Origin: Salinibacterium sp. TMP30
GTDB taxonomy: Bacteria; Actinomycetota; Actinomycetes; Actinomycetales; Microbacteriaceae
Assembly: GCF_038397785.1 (NCBI RefSeq)
Contig: NZ_CP151642.1
Location: 2,480,001 to 2,544,000 of the forward strand
Direction of reading: 5' to 3'
DNA length: 64,000 nucleotides
Shown: positions 36,287 through 44,859 of the stretch, piece by piece
Numbering within the stretch: position 1 is the stretch's first letter
Layout: the number at the start of each line of letters is the position of its first letter
Translations under genes and position numbers: made by a program
Notes under the pieces: model-generated
The model's input: the letters and a program-made list of their open reading frames with translations, nothing else
What the model was told of the DNA's origin: nothing
Databases searched by the model: none

Positions 36287-36354
36287 GACTACAGTCTGCT
36301 GCACGCTCCGCTAGACTGACACCATCCACCCGCGCGAAATCCTGGAGTGATTCA

Positions 36355-36627
36355 GTGCCAACAATCGTTGTCGAGGTAATGCCTAAGGCTGAAATCCTCG
36401 ATCCTCAGGGCAAGGCTGTCGCCGGTGCCCTCGTCCGTCTCGATAAGAGTGAGTTCACTTCGGTGCGCATCGGTAAGCGTTTTGAGCTCACCGTTGATGG
36501 CCCAATTACCGCTGATTTGCTGGCGGAGGCTCGTGAGATCGCGAACGATCTTCTCGCCAACACGGTGATCGAAGATGTGATTTACGTCGGTGAGGCTCGC
36601 GGCGCCGACGACGCTCAGGGCGCATAG
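36355..36627 (+). CDS. purS: phosphoribosylformylglycinamidine synthase subunit PurS
   Basis: A 90-residue small subunit that bridges PurL and PurQ in the FGAM synthase complex. It shows [18 protein letters not shown], and [13 protein letters not shown] in mid-protein. GTG start after CTGGAG. A TAGACT at 36312-36317 is a candidate -10. The purQ gene begins on the last base of its stop codon. Confidence 0.94.
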   Translation: MPTIVVEVMPKAEILDPQGKAVAGALVRLDKSEFTSVRIGKRFELTVDGPITADLLAEAREIANDLLANTVIEDVIYVGEARGADDAQGA

Positions 36628-37325
36628 TGCGCGTCGGAGTCATCACTTTTCCGGGTTCGCTTGACGATCGCGACGCTCAGCGTGCGGTCAAACTCGGGGG
36701 CGCAGTGCCGGTAGCCCTGTGGCACGGCGACCACGATCTCAAGAATGTCGACGCAATCGTATTGCCTGGTGGTTTCAGCTACGGCGACTACCTGCGCGCT
36801 GGTGCTATTGCCGCACACTCGCCCATCATGAGCGAGGTCATTGCTGCAGCGAACGGCGGAATGCCCGTGCTCGGCATCTGCAACGGTTTTCAGATTTTGG
36901 TGGAGTCTCACCTGCTGCCCGGTGGTCTCGTGCGCAACGATCACGGTGACTTTGTGTGCCGCGACCAGAAGTTGCGTGTTGAAAACATCGACACCGCCTG
37001 GAGCAATGGCTTTAGAGAAGACGAAGAGATCATCATTCCGGTGAAGAACGGTGAGGGTGGCTACATCGCCGATCAGAACACCCTCGATCGTCTTGAGGGT
37101 GAAGGTCAGGTTGTGTTCCGCTATCTCGAGGTCAACCCCAACGGTTCAGCGAATGACATTGCCGGCATCTCGAATGCGCGGGGCAACGTTGTTGGGTTGA
37201 TGCCACATCCCGAGCACGCTACCGAGCCTGGTTTTGGCCCGGACACTCGCGTCGCGATGCGATCGGGCACTGACGGTCTCACGTTCTTTACGAGTGCGAT
37301 TAACTCGTTGATGGCTAACGCCTGA
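36627..37325 (+). CDS. purQ: phosphoribosylformylglycinamidine synthase subunit PurQ
   Basis: A 232-residue class I glutaminase that supplies ammonia to PurL. Motifs are [32 protein letters not shown], the nucleophile Cys in [11 protein letters not shown], and GLMPHPEHA with the catalytic His/Glu. The GTG overlaps the purS stop by one base (TAGTG), and the stop overlaps the next ATG (TGATG). PurL is encoded 7.5 kb away. Confidence 0.96.
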   Translation: MRVGVITFPGSLDDRDAQRAVKLGGAVPVALWHGDHDLKNVDAIVLPGGFSYGDYLRAGAIAAHSPIMSEVIAAANGGMPVLGICNGFQILVESHLLPGGLVRNDHGDFVCRDQKLRVENIDTAWSNGFREDEEIIIPVKNGEGGYIADQNTLDRLEGEGQVVFRYLEVNPNGSANDIAGISNARGNVVGLMPHPEHATEPGFGPDTRVAMRSGTDGLTFFTSAINSLMANA

Positions 37326-37789
37326 TGTTCGCAACCCCCAAGTCACTTTTCCGCGTTCTCGCATTCGCTGAGGCTGTCACCTGGACCTTACTGATTACGG
37401 GACTCATTTTGCGTGCCACGATCGGGCTGGATGTCGCGGTGTCGATCGGTGGCGGCATCCACGGGTTTGTCTTCCTCACCTACGGTGCCACCGCCGTGTT
37501 GTTGACGGTGAACCAGCGGTGGAACGTCGGCACCGCGGTTCTCACCATTGGTAGCGCAATCATTCCTTACGCGACCATTCCGGTGGAGTTGTGGCTTGCA
37601 CGCTCGGGTCGTCTCGCCGGCGAATGGCGCACGGAAGCTAGCGATCATCCTCGCGATGCAGGTTGGGTCGATCGCGCTATGCGGTGGTTCTTGAAGCACC
37701 CGTATATTCTTCTCGCGTTGATCGCTGCGGCTGTCGTGCTGCTCTTTGTTGTGCTGCTGATCATCGGCCCGCCCGGTGGCAGCAAATAG
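37325..37789 (+). CDS. DUF3817 membrane protein
   Basis: A 154-residue protein with four hydrophobic segments, starting LFRVLAFAEAVTWTLLITGL, as in DUF3817 proteins. ATG overlaps the purQ stop by one base, so it is the third gene of the purSQ unit. Function unknown. Confidence 0.85.
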   Translation: MFATPKSLFRVLAFAEAVTWTLLITGLILRATIGLDVAVSIGGGIHGFVFLTYGATAVLLTVNQRWNVGTAVLTIGSAIIPYATIPVELWLARSGRLAGEWRTEASDHPRDAGWVDRAMRWFLKHPYILLALIAAAVVLLFVVLLIIGPPGGSK

Positions 37790-37796
37790 CTAGCGG

Positions 37797-38639
37797 CTAC
37801 ACCAAGAAGATCGGGATAACTCCCGGGTTTCGTGCATGCACGATCACGAGGAACACCACGGCATCGAACAATAGGTGCACGGTCAGCACGTAGACGAGCG
37901 ACTTGGTGCTCGAGTAAATCCACCCTTGCAGCAGGGCGAACGGGATCGTGAGCAGCGGACCCCAGGATTGGTAGCCGAGTTCCCACAGGAACGACACAAA
38001 GATCACCATTTGCAGCAGGTTCGCCTGCCAGACCGGAAAGTGCCGTCGGAAGAGCACAAACACGGTGAGGATGAAGAACAGTTCATCCCACGTGCCAACT
38101 GCGTTGACCCCGACAAACAGTCGCCCGATCTCATCGGGAGTTGTCACAATTGGCCAGTTCTCGTACACGCCGCTGGTGATGAAGTAGAACGGCAGAATGA
38201 GCCACCCGAGGAAGAGCACGAGTGCGAGATAGCCCCACTGCACTCGATTCCACGGCCAGCCGCCTCGCCACGGAAACCGAATGAGCCGGTCTTTGAAGAC
38301 AAACCGGGAAAGTGCGTAGGGCACCGCGACCGCTGTCGCCAACACAAAGCCGAGAAGAAAGAAGTTGCCCCAACTGATGTCGGCCGCAACCGAAATTGTG
38401 GAGACGATCACCATTCCCGAGGCGATGAGCAGCAGGTCTTTCGCCAGACCTTCGGTGAGTCTTTGGCGGTCGGTTATCCACGCTGCGGCGAGCGCTGCCG
38501 CTACCACCACATAGCCGAGCAGGGGAAGCCGCAGTGAGAACAGGAGCACCGCAGACCCGCTCAGCAGCGCTGCGGGGATGAGCCCCCAGCTGCGCGAGCT
38601 CAGGGGTGGCGTCGCAACAGCGCTGTCGGGCGTTGGCAT
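37797..38639 (-). CDS. CPBP-family intramembrane protease homologue
   Basis: A 280-residue protein with about eight hydrophobic segments and the CPBP (Abi) layout: GTWDELFFILTVFVLFRRHFP at the first motif, FLWELGYQSWGP at the second, and YVLTVHLLFDAVVF at the last. The usual EExxxR motif is altered to DE without the standard Arg position, so proteolytic activity is uncertain. It lies six bases after the MscS gene and is probably co-transcribed. Confidence 0.75.
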   Translation of the reverse strand: MPTPDSAVATPPLSSRSWGLIPAALLSGSAVLLFSLRLPLLGYVVVAAALAAAWITDRQRLTEGLAKDLLLIASGMVIVSTISVAADISWGNFFLLGFVLATAVAVPYALSRFVFKDRLIRFPWRGGWPWNRVQWGYLALVLFLGWLILPFYFITSGVYENWPIVTTPDEIGRLFVGVNAVGTWDELFFILTVFVLFRRHFPVWQANLLQMVIFVSFLWELGYQSWGPLLTIPFALLQGWIYSSTKSLVYVLTVHLLFDAVVFLVIVHARNPGVIPIFLV

Positions 38640-38645
38640 AGTTCG

Positions 38646-39857
38646 TTAGTCCCTTTCGGAGAGGCTATCCGGCGCGCGGTCTGGCGCGTTTTCAGGAATG
38701 TTATCTTGCAGGGGGATTGCTCCAGTGAACTCTTGACGGCGCGCGTCGGCTTCTGCGCTGCCGCTGAACAGTCCGCGGTCTTGAGCCTCTGTTGAGCCCT
38801 TACTGCGTGCGCGTGCCTCGTTTTCGACCATGAGCACGCGCTGGCGTGGCAGGGCGGCGGGGTTCTTAGCTTGCAGCCAGTCGACCATCTCTTCCCGTAC
38901 GTGGGTGCGAAGGTCCCACTGGGCGCCGGAGTCTGCGGCACTCACGAGCACGCGAACACGAACGAAACCACCGGTAGTGTCAACGACTTGGATGTTGGCG
39001 GTGCGGCCATCCCACAGCTCTGTGTCGGCAACAATCTTCTTCAGTTGCGTTCGCATCTGGTCGATGCTGACGCGCCAGTCGAGGTCAAAGTTGACCTCGC
39101 CGAGTAGCTCGGTGGCGTTGCGGGTCCAGTTCTGGAATGGTGTGGTGGTGAAGTAGGTGGAGGGCAGCACTAGTCGGCGCTGATCCCAGATGCTCACCAC
39201 AATGTAGGTGAGCGTGATTTCTTCGATGCGACCCCATTCGCCGTCGGCGACGACAACATCGTCGACTCGGATGGCGTCACTAAAAGCGAGCTGCATGCCC
39301 GCAAACACGTTGGCAAGAGCAGACTGTGCCGCGATACCGGCGACAACGCTAATGAGGCCGGCCGAGGCAAGGACGCTGGCGCCGAGGGTTTGAGCTCCGG
39401 GGAGCGTCAAGAGGATGGCCCCAATCGTGACGATTACGATGACGGCGGTGAGCACGCGGCGCAGCACTTGCACTTGGGTGCGCACTCGGCGCGCAACGCG
39501 GTTATCGGGCACATCGATGGGGTAGCGAGTGAGCGCGCGGCCGAGTAGCAGGTTCATGACGGATACCAGCAGCCAACCGCTGATCGCGATGACGACGACA
39601 AGGAAGACGTTGTCGATAATGTCGAGGATATTCGGATCGACAATCGGGATTGTTGCCTTGACCGCAATCCACACGGCTAAGAGCGCGATCAGCACGCGCA
39701 GGCGTTGACGAACTGGCGCTAGGGTTGCGTACACCCCCGGCCTAAGGTGGGCGATCACACGCACAATAAGCGCGATCACTCCTACTACGATCACAACGGC
39801 AATAAGCGCGATCACGACGGCGACAGCGAGCCCCAGCCACGATTTCCATTCGAACAC
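38646..39857 (-). CDS. mechanosensitive ion channel of the MscS family
   Basis: A 403-residue channel. Hydrophobic segments are at about 8-35, 55-70, 80-105 and 135-155; the glycine/alanine-rich pore helix is in SAGLISVVAGIAAQSALANV; and the beta domain follows (SDAIRVDDVVVADGEWGRIEEI). It has an acidic C-terminal extension of about 70 residues. It protects against hypo-osmotic shock. GTG start with AAGGAAA upstream. Confidence 0.93.
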   Translation of the reverse strand: MFEWKSWLGLAVAVVIALIAVVIVVGVIALIVRVIAHLRPGVYATLAPVRQRLRVLIALLAVWIAVKATIPIVDPNILDIIDNVFLVVVIAISGWLLVSVMNLLLGRALTRYPIDVPDNRVARRVRTQVQVLRRVLTAVIVIVTIGAILLTLPGAQTLGASVLASAGLISVVAGIAAQSALANVFAGMQLAFSDAIRVDDVVVADGEWGRIEEITLTYIVVSIWDQRRLVLPSTYFTTTPFQNWTRNATELLGEVNFDLDWRVSIDQMRTQLKKIVADTELWDGRTANIQVVDTTGGFVRVRVLVSAADSGAQWDLRTHVREEMVDWLQAKNPAALPRQRVLMVENEARARSKGSTEAQDRGLFSGSAEADARRQEFTGAIPLQDNIPENAPDRAPDSLSERD

Positions 39858-39953
39858 TCGAGTGATTTCCTTCCGTTGGCGTTGCTATAGCCTACGGGCA
39901 CTCCCCATGGCGTCGCGTGTCGTGATTAACTGGGGGAATCCGAGAGGGGCGCC

Positions 39954-41336
39954 ATGGGCGAAGCAAGAACACAGAGTGCGCGACGGAGTTCCGTGCGACT
40001 ATGGTTCGCGACCACGCGCGAAGCGGCCTCCGCCGAACTCTGGCCGCTACCGACTCTGTTCATCATCATCGCCGTTGTTCTCGGGATAGTACTGCCGTTC
40101 ATTGATCGCGCTGTCGACTCTTCACTGTCTCCAGTGTTCAAAAGTGTGCTCTTTGCGGGGGGGCCGGATAGCGCCCGAGCTGTACTCTCCGCCGTTGCGG
40201 GCTCACTCATCACGGCAACTTCGCTGACGTTTTCACTGACGGTGGTGGCACTGCAGCTGGCAAGCAGTCAGGCCTCACCGCGTGTGTTGCGCACCTTCCT
40301 CAAAAACCGCACGGTGCAGTGGACACTCGCCGTCTTCGTTGGCACTTTTGCCTATGCACTGACGGTGCTGCGCACCATTGAGGATGGCTCGGTCAGCGTT
40401 GACCCGATCGTTCCACGCTTCGCGGTAACTCTTGCTTCGTTGTTGACTCTGGCAAGTGTTGTCATGCTCGTACTGTTCTTGGCCCATCTCGCGAGACAGC
40501 TACGGATTGAGATCACAATTCGGCAAATTTTTGTTGAAACTAGCAGCACCATCACATCTGTGAAATCGACGATGGCGGAGGGGTACATTAAGCTTCCGGA
40601 TTGGCCGCCTGCCAGCCGCATTGAACTCAGCCTGGCAACACGTTCGGGGTTCATTCGCTCCATTGATCGCTCGCGCCTTCTCGCAGTAGCGATCGATTAC
40701 GATCTTGTCGTCAGCGAAGTGGAGACCATTGGCAATCACGTTGTCAGCAAGACTCCCGTAATCCGGTGGTGGCCGCGGGATCCGCTGGAACATGTGGACG
40801 ACGAGGCACGCGAGAACATCAACCCTGCCCTCTCCCAGGCGATTGATTTGGCATTCGAACGCACGGCAGGCCAAGACATTGGCTTCGGCATCCGCCAGCT
40901 CGTCGACATCGCCGCCAAAGCTCTCTCACCCGGCGTCAATGATCCAACTACGGCCGTGCATACGCTCGGCCACCTCTCGGCGATCCTCGGATCTATCGCC
41001 GAACTGCCCATTCAGTCAACGGGGCTCACCGATGACAATGACCGTGTGCGTGTCATCATCAACCCACATAGCTTCACGGATCTGCTCGACGTTGCCATGA
41101 CTCAGCCGCGGCGCTACGGTGCGAGCGACCCCGGAGTTGTTGAGCGACTTTTCCGACTGCTGCAAGAGGTGGGGTATCGTGCGCAACGACCCGAGCAGAC
41201 CGAGGCCGTGCTTCAACAGATCGAGCGGCTGGAGGCATCCGTTGCTGCAGAAAACTATGACTATGTCGAGCGCGAGCGGTTTGCCAAGCTCGCGGACGCA
41301 GCACGCGCAGCAACTTCCGACCACCGCTGGCTCTGA
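39954..41336 (+). CDS. DUF2254 membrane protein
   Basis: A 460-residue protein with four hydrophobic segments in the first 185 residues and a long soluble domain. Family hallmarks are LSAVAGSLITATSLTFSLTVVALQLASSQ, SPRVLRTFLKNRTVQWTLAVFVGTF, and DIAAKALSPGVNDPTTA. Function unknown. A GAGAGGGG ribosome-binding site precedes the ATG. Divergent from the MscS gene. Confidence 0.9.
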   Translation: MGEARTQSARRSSVRLWFATTREAASAELWPLPTLFIIIAVVLGIVLPFIDRAVDSSLSPVFKSVLFAGGPDSARAVLSAVAGSLITATSLTFSLTVVALQLASSQASPRVLRTFLKNRTVQWTLAVFVGTFAYALTVLRTIEDGSVSVDPIVPRFAVTLASLLTLASVVMLVLFLAHLARQLRIEITIRQIFVETSSTITSVKSTMAEGYIKLPDWPPASRIELSLATRSGFIRSIDRSRLLAVAIDYDLVVSEVETIGNHVVSKTPVIRWWPRDPLEHVDDEARENINPALSQAIDLAFERTAGQDIGFGIRQLVDIAAKALSPGVNDPTTAVHTLGHLSAILGSIAELPIQSTGLTDDNDRVRVIINPHSFTDLLDVAMTQPRRYGASDPGVVERLFRLLQEVGYRAQRPEQTEAVLQQIERLEASVAAENYDYVERERFAKLADAARAATSDHRWL

Positions 41337-41387
41337 ACTGGCGCGTTCACTTCTCGAGCTCTCGACCCTTTATCGGGGACTTGCAGA

Positions 41388-41393
41388 TATGCT
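41388..41393 (+). promoter_or_regulatory. leaderless -10 hexamer of the GNAT gene
   Basis: TATGCT, then six bases, then GTG. Confidence 0.5.
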
Positions 41394-41399
41394 GCTGTC

Positions 41400-41864
41400 G
41401 TGGAATACACCTACGAACTTGAGTTGCGCAGCGTTCCCTTCGAGCACGCCGATTCGGTGATGTTGCGGTCGGCGCAGCGCGCGGAACTAACCGCGCGCTA
41501 CAAAACCGAAGACAGCGAGCCAGGGGTAAAACCCAATTCTGACTCCGTCGTGGTGTTTCTTATTGCGTATGTCGACGGGATTCCTGCCGGTTGTGGTGGA
41601 CTCCGCGAGCTCGACAATGGCGGCTTTGAAATAAAACGCATGTACGTCACTCCGGCTCAGCGTGGCACCGGCATCGCTATCGCCGTGCTGAGAGGACTCG
41701 AAGAGTGGGCACGAGCACAGTCCGCAGCCGAGCTTGTGCTCGAAACAGGAACAGCCCAGCCGGATGCGATGCGTTTCTATGAGCGCGAAGGTTACAACCG
41801 CATTGACAACTTCGGCGCCTACACCGGCGAAGATTTGAGCGTCTGCTACTCCAAAGCGCTCTAG
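41400..41864 (+). CDS. GNAT-family N-acetyltransferase
   Basis: A 154-residue acetyltransferase. The acetyl-CoA loop is in MYVTPAQRGTGIAIAVLRGLEEWA, preceded by beta-strand FEIKR and followed by ALRFYEREGY-like AMRFYEREGYNRI. Substrate unknown. GTG start with a leaderless-type promoter. Confidence 0.88.
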   Translation: MEYTYELELRSVPFEHADSVMLRSAQRAELTARYKTEDSEPGVKPNSDSVVVFLIAYVDGIPAGCGGLRELDNGGFEIKRMYVTPAQRGTGIAIAVLRGLEEWARAQSAAELVLETGTAQPDAMRFYEREGYNRIDNFGAYTGEDLSVCYSKAL

Positions 41865-41881
41865 CTCCACCGCCCACGCTC

Positions 41882-41887
41882 TAGGCT
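41882..41887 (+). promoter_or_regulatory. leaderless -10 hexamer of the TSUP gene
   Basis: TAGGCT, then six bases, then GTG. Confidence 0.55.
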
Positions 41888-41893
41888 TGGCCA

Positions 41894-42634
41894 GTGCTTG
41901 CTCTCGTTGCGATATCCGTCCTCATTGGAGCACTATCGCAACGAATAACGGGGATGGGCTTCGCGCTCGTGGCGTCGCCGCTGATAGTTATTCTCCTCGG
42001 CCCCTTCGACGGCGTACTCGTCGTCAACCTCTGCGGAGTCATTTCGGCGCTGCTCATCATCCCGCGGGTCTGGCGGCTCATCGAGTGGCGCACTTTCGCG
42101 TGGCTAGTCATTCCGGCCATTGTTGCCATCGTGCCGGGCTCGTTGCTTGCCGCTCGGCTGCCCGGCCCCATCCTGCAACTCGGCGTTGGCGTACTAGTTC
42201 TTGTTTCGCTCACTGCGACCCTGCTCATTACCCGCGCAGACCACATTGTGGCTGCACGGCCGGCAGCAATCATTGCCGGAGCGGCATCCGGATTCATGAA
42301 CACTGCCGCCGGTGTTGGCGGACCAGCCCTCAGCGTCTATGCGGTGCTCACGTGCTGGTCGCAGGCACACTTTGCCGCAACCCTGCAGCCGTATTTTGTG
42401 GTGGTCGGAACTGTCTCGCTCACCACAAAAATTATCTTCTCTGAGGGGCAGCTACCACAGTTGGATGCGGCGAGCTGGATCATCATCGTTGGCGCACTGC
42501 TCGCGGGGCTAGCACTCGGTGAGGTGCTCAATCGGCACATCAGTCATCGTGCGGCGCGGATCGGGGTCATCATCATCGCCTACATTGGCGGCACGGCTGC
42601 CGTGATCGATGGCGCATTGCACCTCTCGGTCTAA
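41894..42634 (+). CDS. TauE/SafE (TSUP) family transporter
   Basis: A 246-residue membrane protein with seven to eight hydrophobic segments. Paired signature regions are ITGMGFALVASPLIVILLGPFDGV in the first half and AAGVGGPALSVYAVLTCW in the second. The family exports sulfite, sulfoacetate or related organic anions; the substrate is unknown here. Confidence 0.9.
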   Translation: MLALVAISVLIGALSQRITGMGFALVASPLIVILLGPFDGVLVVNLCGVISALLIIPRVWRLIEWRTFAWLVIPAIVAIVPGSLLAARLPGPILQLGVGVLVLVSLTATLLITRADHIVAARPAAIIAGAASGFMNTAAGVGGPALSVYAVLTCWSQAHFAATLQPYFVVVGTVSLTTKIIFSEGQLPQLDAASWIIIVGALLAGLALGEVLNRHISHRAARIGVIIIAYIGGTAAVIDGALHLSV

Positions 42635-42646
42635 GTGCTAACGAAC

Positions 42647-42681
42647 GGATGCCCGGCCCCACCACTCGGGGCCGGGCATCC
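42647..42681. terminator. perfect 14-bp hairpin between convergent TSUP and catalase genes
   Basis: GGATGCCCGGCCCC (42647-42660) and GGGGCCGGGCATCC (42668-42681) are perfectly complementary around a 7-base loop. Convergent position suggests a bidirectional terminator, although neither side has a T-run. Confidence 0.7.
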
Positions 42682-42696
42682 GGCGTCACTGTGCGC

Positions 42697-42734
42697 TACT
42701 GAGCGAGACAGGTTCTACTGAGCGAGACAAGCTC
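42697..42734. repeat. 19-bp tandem duplication at the catalase stop codon
   Basis: Units at 42697-42715 and 42716-42734 share TACTGAGCGAGACARG and agree at 17 of 19 positions. The next bases (TACTCTG) start a third, broken copy inside the catalase coding end. Confidence 0.75.
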
Positions 42735-44233
42735 TACTCTGCGGGGCCTACACCGACGGGGTCGGCCTCTTCGTTGGGGGTGTCCCCGTCGCCGGGAACA
42801 GTCCTGCGGAGAGTGGCGCCGAGTTCGGCATCCACACTGCCCCAGTACCAGTAGAAACGCTCGAGGATTTCGGGAATGGTGATTCCGCGGCCCTGGCCGG
42901 TGAGCGTTTCGATGAAGCGAGCCTTTGACTCTGCGCTGAAGACGTCGCGGTAGAGGGTTCCTGCCTGGCCGAAGTCGTCGTCTTCAGAGTGCAGGGTTGC
43001 TGCGGCACGGAGCAGTTCGCCGTCGCTGGCCCATCCACCTTCGCCAGCAAGCTCGGGCTGAGCTGCGGGTCCGCCGTACGAGTTCGGTGCGTATGTGCGT
43101 GCTGCTGCGTCACCGATCTTGTAGTTCATGGCGCCTTCGTGCTGGTAGTTGCGCGCTTCGGAGGCGTGCGGCTGGTTGACCGGCAGCTGGTTGTAGTTGC
43201 TTCCGATGCGGTTGCGCTGGGCATCCGGGTAGGAGAACACACGCGCCATCAGCATTTTGTCTGGGCTGATGTCGGTGCCGGGAACCATGTTCGACGGCGA
43301 GAATGCGGCCTGCTCGATCTGCGCGAAGAAGCTTTCCGGGTTGCGGTTGAGCGTGAAGTGGCCAACCGGAATCAGGGGGTAATCATCGTGCGACCAAGTT
43401 TTGGTCAGGTCGAAGGGGTTGAAGCGGTAGCTCTTGGCGTCTTCGTAGGGCATGATCTGCACCGAGACATCCCAGCTGGGGAAGTCGCCGGCGGCGATGG
43501 AATCGAAGAGGTCGCGACGGTAGTAGTCGGCATCTTCACCGGCGATGCGTTCGGCATCCGCAGCTTCCATCAGCTCAACGCCCTGGCGGGACTTGAAGTG
43601 GTACTGCACCCAGAAGCGCTCGCCTCCGGCGTTGATCCACTGGTAGGTGTGCGATCCGTAGCCGTTGATGTGGCGCCACGACTTGGAGAGCCCGCGGTCA
43701 CCCATGAGGTACGTGACTTGGTGGGCGCTCTCGGGTGAGAGGGTCCAGAAGTCCCACTGCATGTCTGCATTGCGCAGGCCAGAGTCGCCGAGGCGCTTCT
43801 GCGAGTGGATGAAGTCGGGGAACTTCATGGCGTCACGAATGAAGAAGATGGGGGTGTTGTTTCCGACGATGTCGTAGTTGCCCTCGGTGGTGTAGAACCG
43901 CAGCGAGAAACCACGAACGTCGCGCCACGTGTCGGGCGAGCCCTGCTCACCAGCAACGGAGGAGAAACGCAGAATTGTTTCGCTCTTGGCACCCTTTTGG
44001 AAGACGGCGGCCTTCGTGAACTGCGAAACGTCTTCGGTGACGACGAATTCACCGAACGCTCCACCACCCTTAGCGTGCGGGTTGCGCTCCGGCACACGCT
44101 CACGGTTGAACGACGCAAGCTTTTCGACCAAGAAACGGTCGTGCAGTGCGGTTACGCCATCGGGGCCCGTGGTGAGCGAATGTTCGTCGCTCGCAATGGG
44201 TGCTCCGGCTTGGGTTGTCGTGGGTTCAGTCAC
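42734..44233 (-). CDS. katA: catalase (small-subunit, heme-dependent)
   Basis: A 499-residue monofunctional catalase. Visible: the distal His in [14 protein letters not shown], the Asn in [20 protein letters not shown], the SQKR stretch, and the proximal heme Tyr in [17 protein letters not shown]. The start is the GTG preceded by AAAGGAGA; longer reading upstream is not family-like. A Fur-type regulator gene lies 32 bases upstream on the same strand, so the two probably form a FurA-KatA peroxide-response unit. Confidence 0.96.
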   Translation of the reverse strand: MTEPTTTQAGAPIASDEHSLTTGPDGVTALHDRFLVEKLASFNRERVPERNPHAKGGGAFGEFVVTEDVSQFTKAAVFQKGAKSETILRFSSVAGEQGSPDTWRDVRGFSLRFYTTEGNYDIVGNNTPIFFIRDAMKFPDFIHSQKRLGDSGLRNADMQWDFWTLSPESAHQVTYLMGDRGLSKSWRHINGYGSHTYQWINAGGERFWVQYHFKSRQGVELMEAADAERIAGEDADYYRRDLFDSIAAGDFPSWDVSVQIMPYEDAKSYRFNPFDLTKTWSHDDYPLIPVGHFTLNRNPESFFAQIEQAAFSPSNMVPGTDISPDKMLMARVFSYPDAQRNRIGSNYNQLPVNQPHASEARNYQHEGAMNYKIGDAAARTYAPNSYGGPAAQPELAGEGGWASDGELLRAAATLHSEDDDFGQAGTLYRDVFSAESKARFIETLTGQGRGITIPEILERFYWYWGSVDAELGATLRRTVPGDGDTPNEEADPVGVGPAE

Positions 44234-44265
44234 GATGTCTCCTTTGTTTGGGTGGATGTGGGGGT

Positions 44266-44709
44266 TTAGCTGGATGTGAGGGTTTGTGCTTGGCAGTCGG
44301 GGCATACTCCCCAGAAGTTGACTTCGGCAGTGTGCACGGAAAAACCGCCGGCCTGCGATGGTGTGAGGCATGGGGCTTCACCCACGACACAATCCACGTC
44401 GCGCACGGCACTACATTCAGTGCACACGACATGGTGGTGGTTGTCGCCGGTGCGAAGTTCATAGAGGGCGGAGGACCCTGCCGGTGCAATCTTGCGCAGC
44501 AGCCCCGCCGTCGTTAGCGCGGCCAGTACTCCGTAGACGGCTTGCAGGGAGGTGCCTGGCAGTGTCGGCAGAACCGATCGGAAGATACGATCCGCATCAG
44601 AATGGGGGCACTCAACGAGCGCTCTCAACACTGCGACTCGGGGCTCAGTGACTTTGAGACCGGCACCGCGCAGGGTCTCAACGAACGCCTCATCCGTCAC
44701 TGTTTCCAT
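44266..44709 (-). CDS. furA: Fur-family regulator (FurA/PerR-like)
   Basis: A metalloregulator of about 147 residues. The winged helix is in [21 protein letters not shown] and [20 protein letters not shown]. Metal-site residues are in [14 protein letters not shown] (His cluster and CxxC) and GVCPDCQA (second CxxC). Start choice is uncertain: ATG at 44709, or GTGs at 44712 or 44718, downstream of AAGGAG. Its position before katA matches the FurA-catalase operons of actinobacteria, where FurA represses both genes and responds to peroxide. Confidence 0.93.
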   Translation of the reverse strand: METVTDEAFVETLRGAGLKVTEPRVAVLRALVECPHSDADRIFRSVLPTLPGTSLQAVYGVLAALTTAGLLRKIAPAGSSALYELRTGDNHHHVVCTECSAVRDVDCVVGEAPCLTPSQAGGFSVHTAEVNFWGVCPDCQAQTLTSS

Positions 44710-44726
44710 CACCCTCACTGTACTCC

Positions 44727-44749
44727 TTGTTTTGAATAACTCAAGACAA
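44727..44749 (-). promoter_or_regulatory. candidate FurA box
   Basis: A 23-bp AT-rich inverted repeat with arms TTGTCTTGA and TTCAAAACAA around a short centre lies just upstream of the ribosome-binding site. Its core TCTTGA-N4-TTCA resembles the FurA operator upstream of mycobacterial furA-katG. It fits autorepression. Confidence 0.6.
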
Positions 44750-44859
44750 CTCTCAGTGAACATCAGGTTCAGGGGCACGAGGCTAGCGGCCACGAAGGAT
44801 CGGGGCCGCCGGTAGGATTAGAGCTTCCGGCACTCCCCAAATCCAGGAGCAAAAACCTC

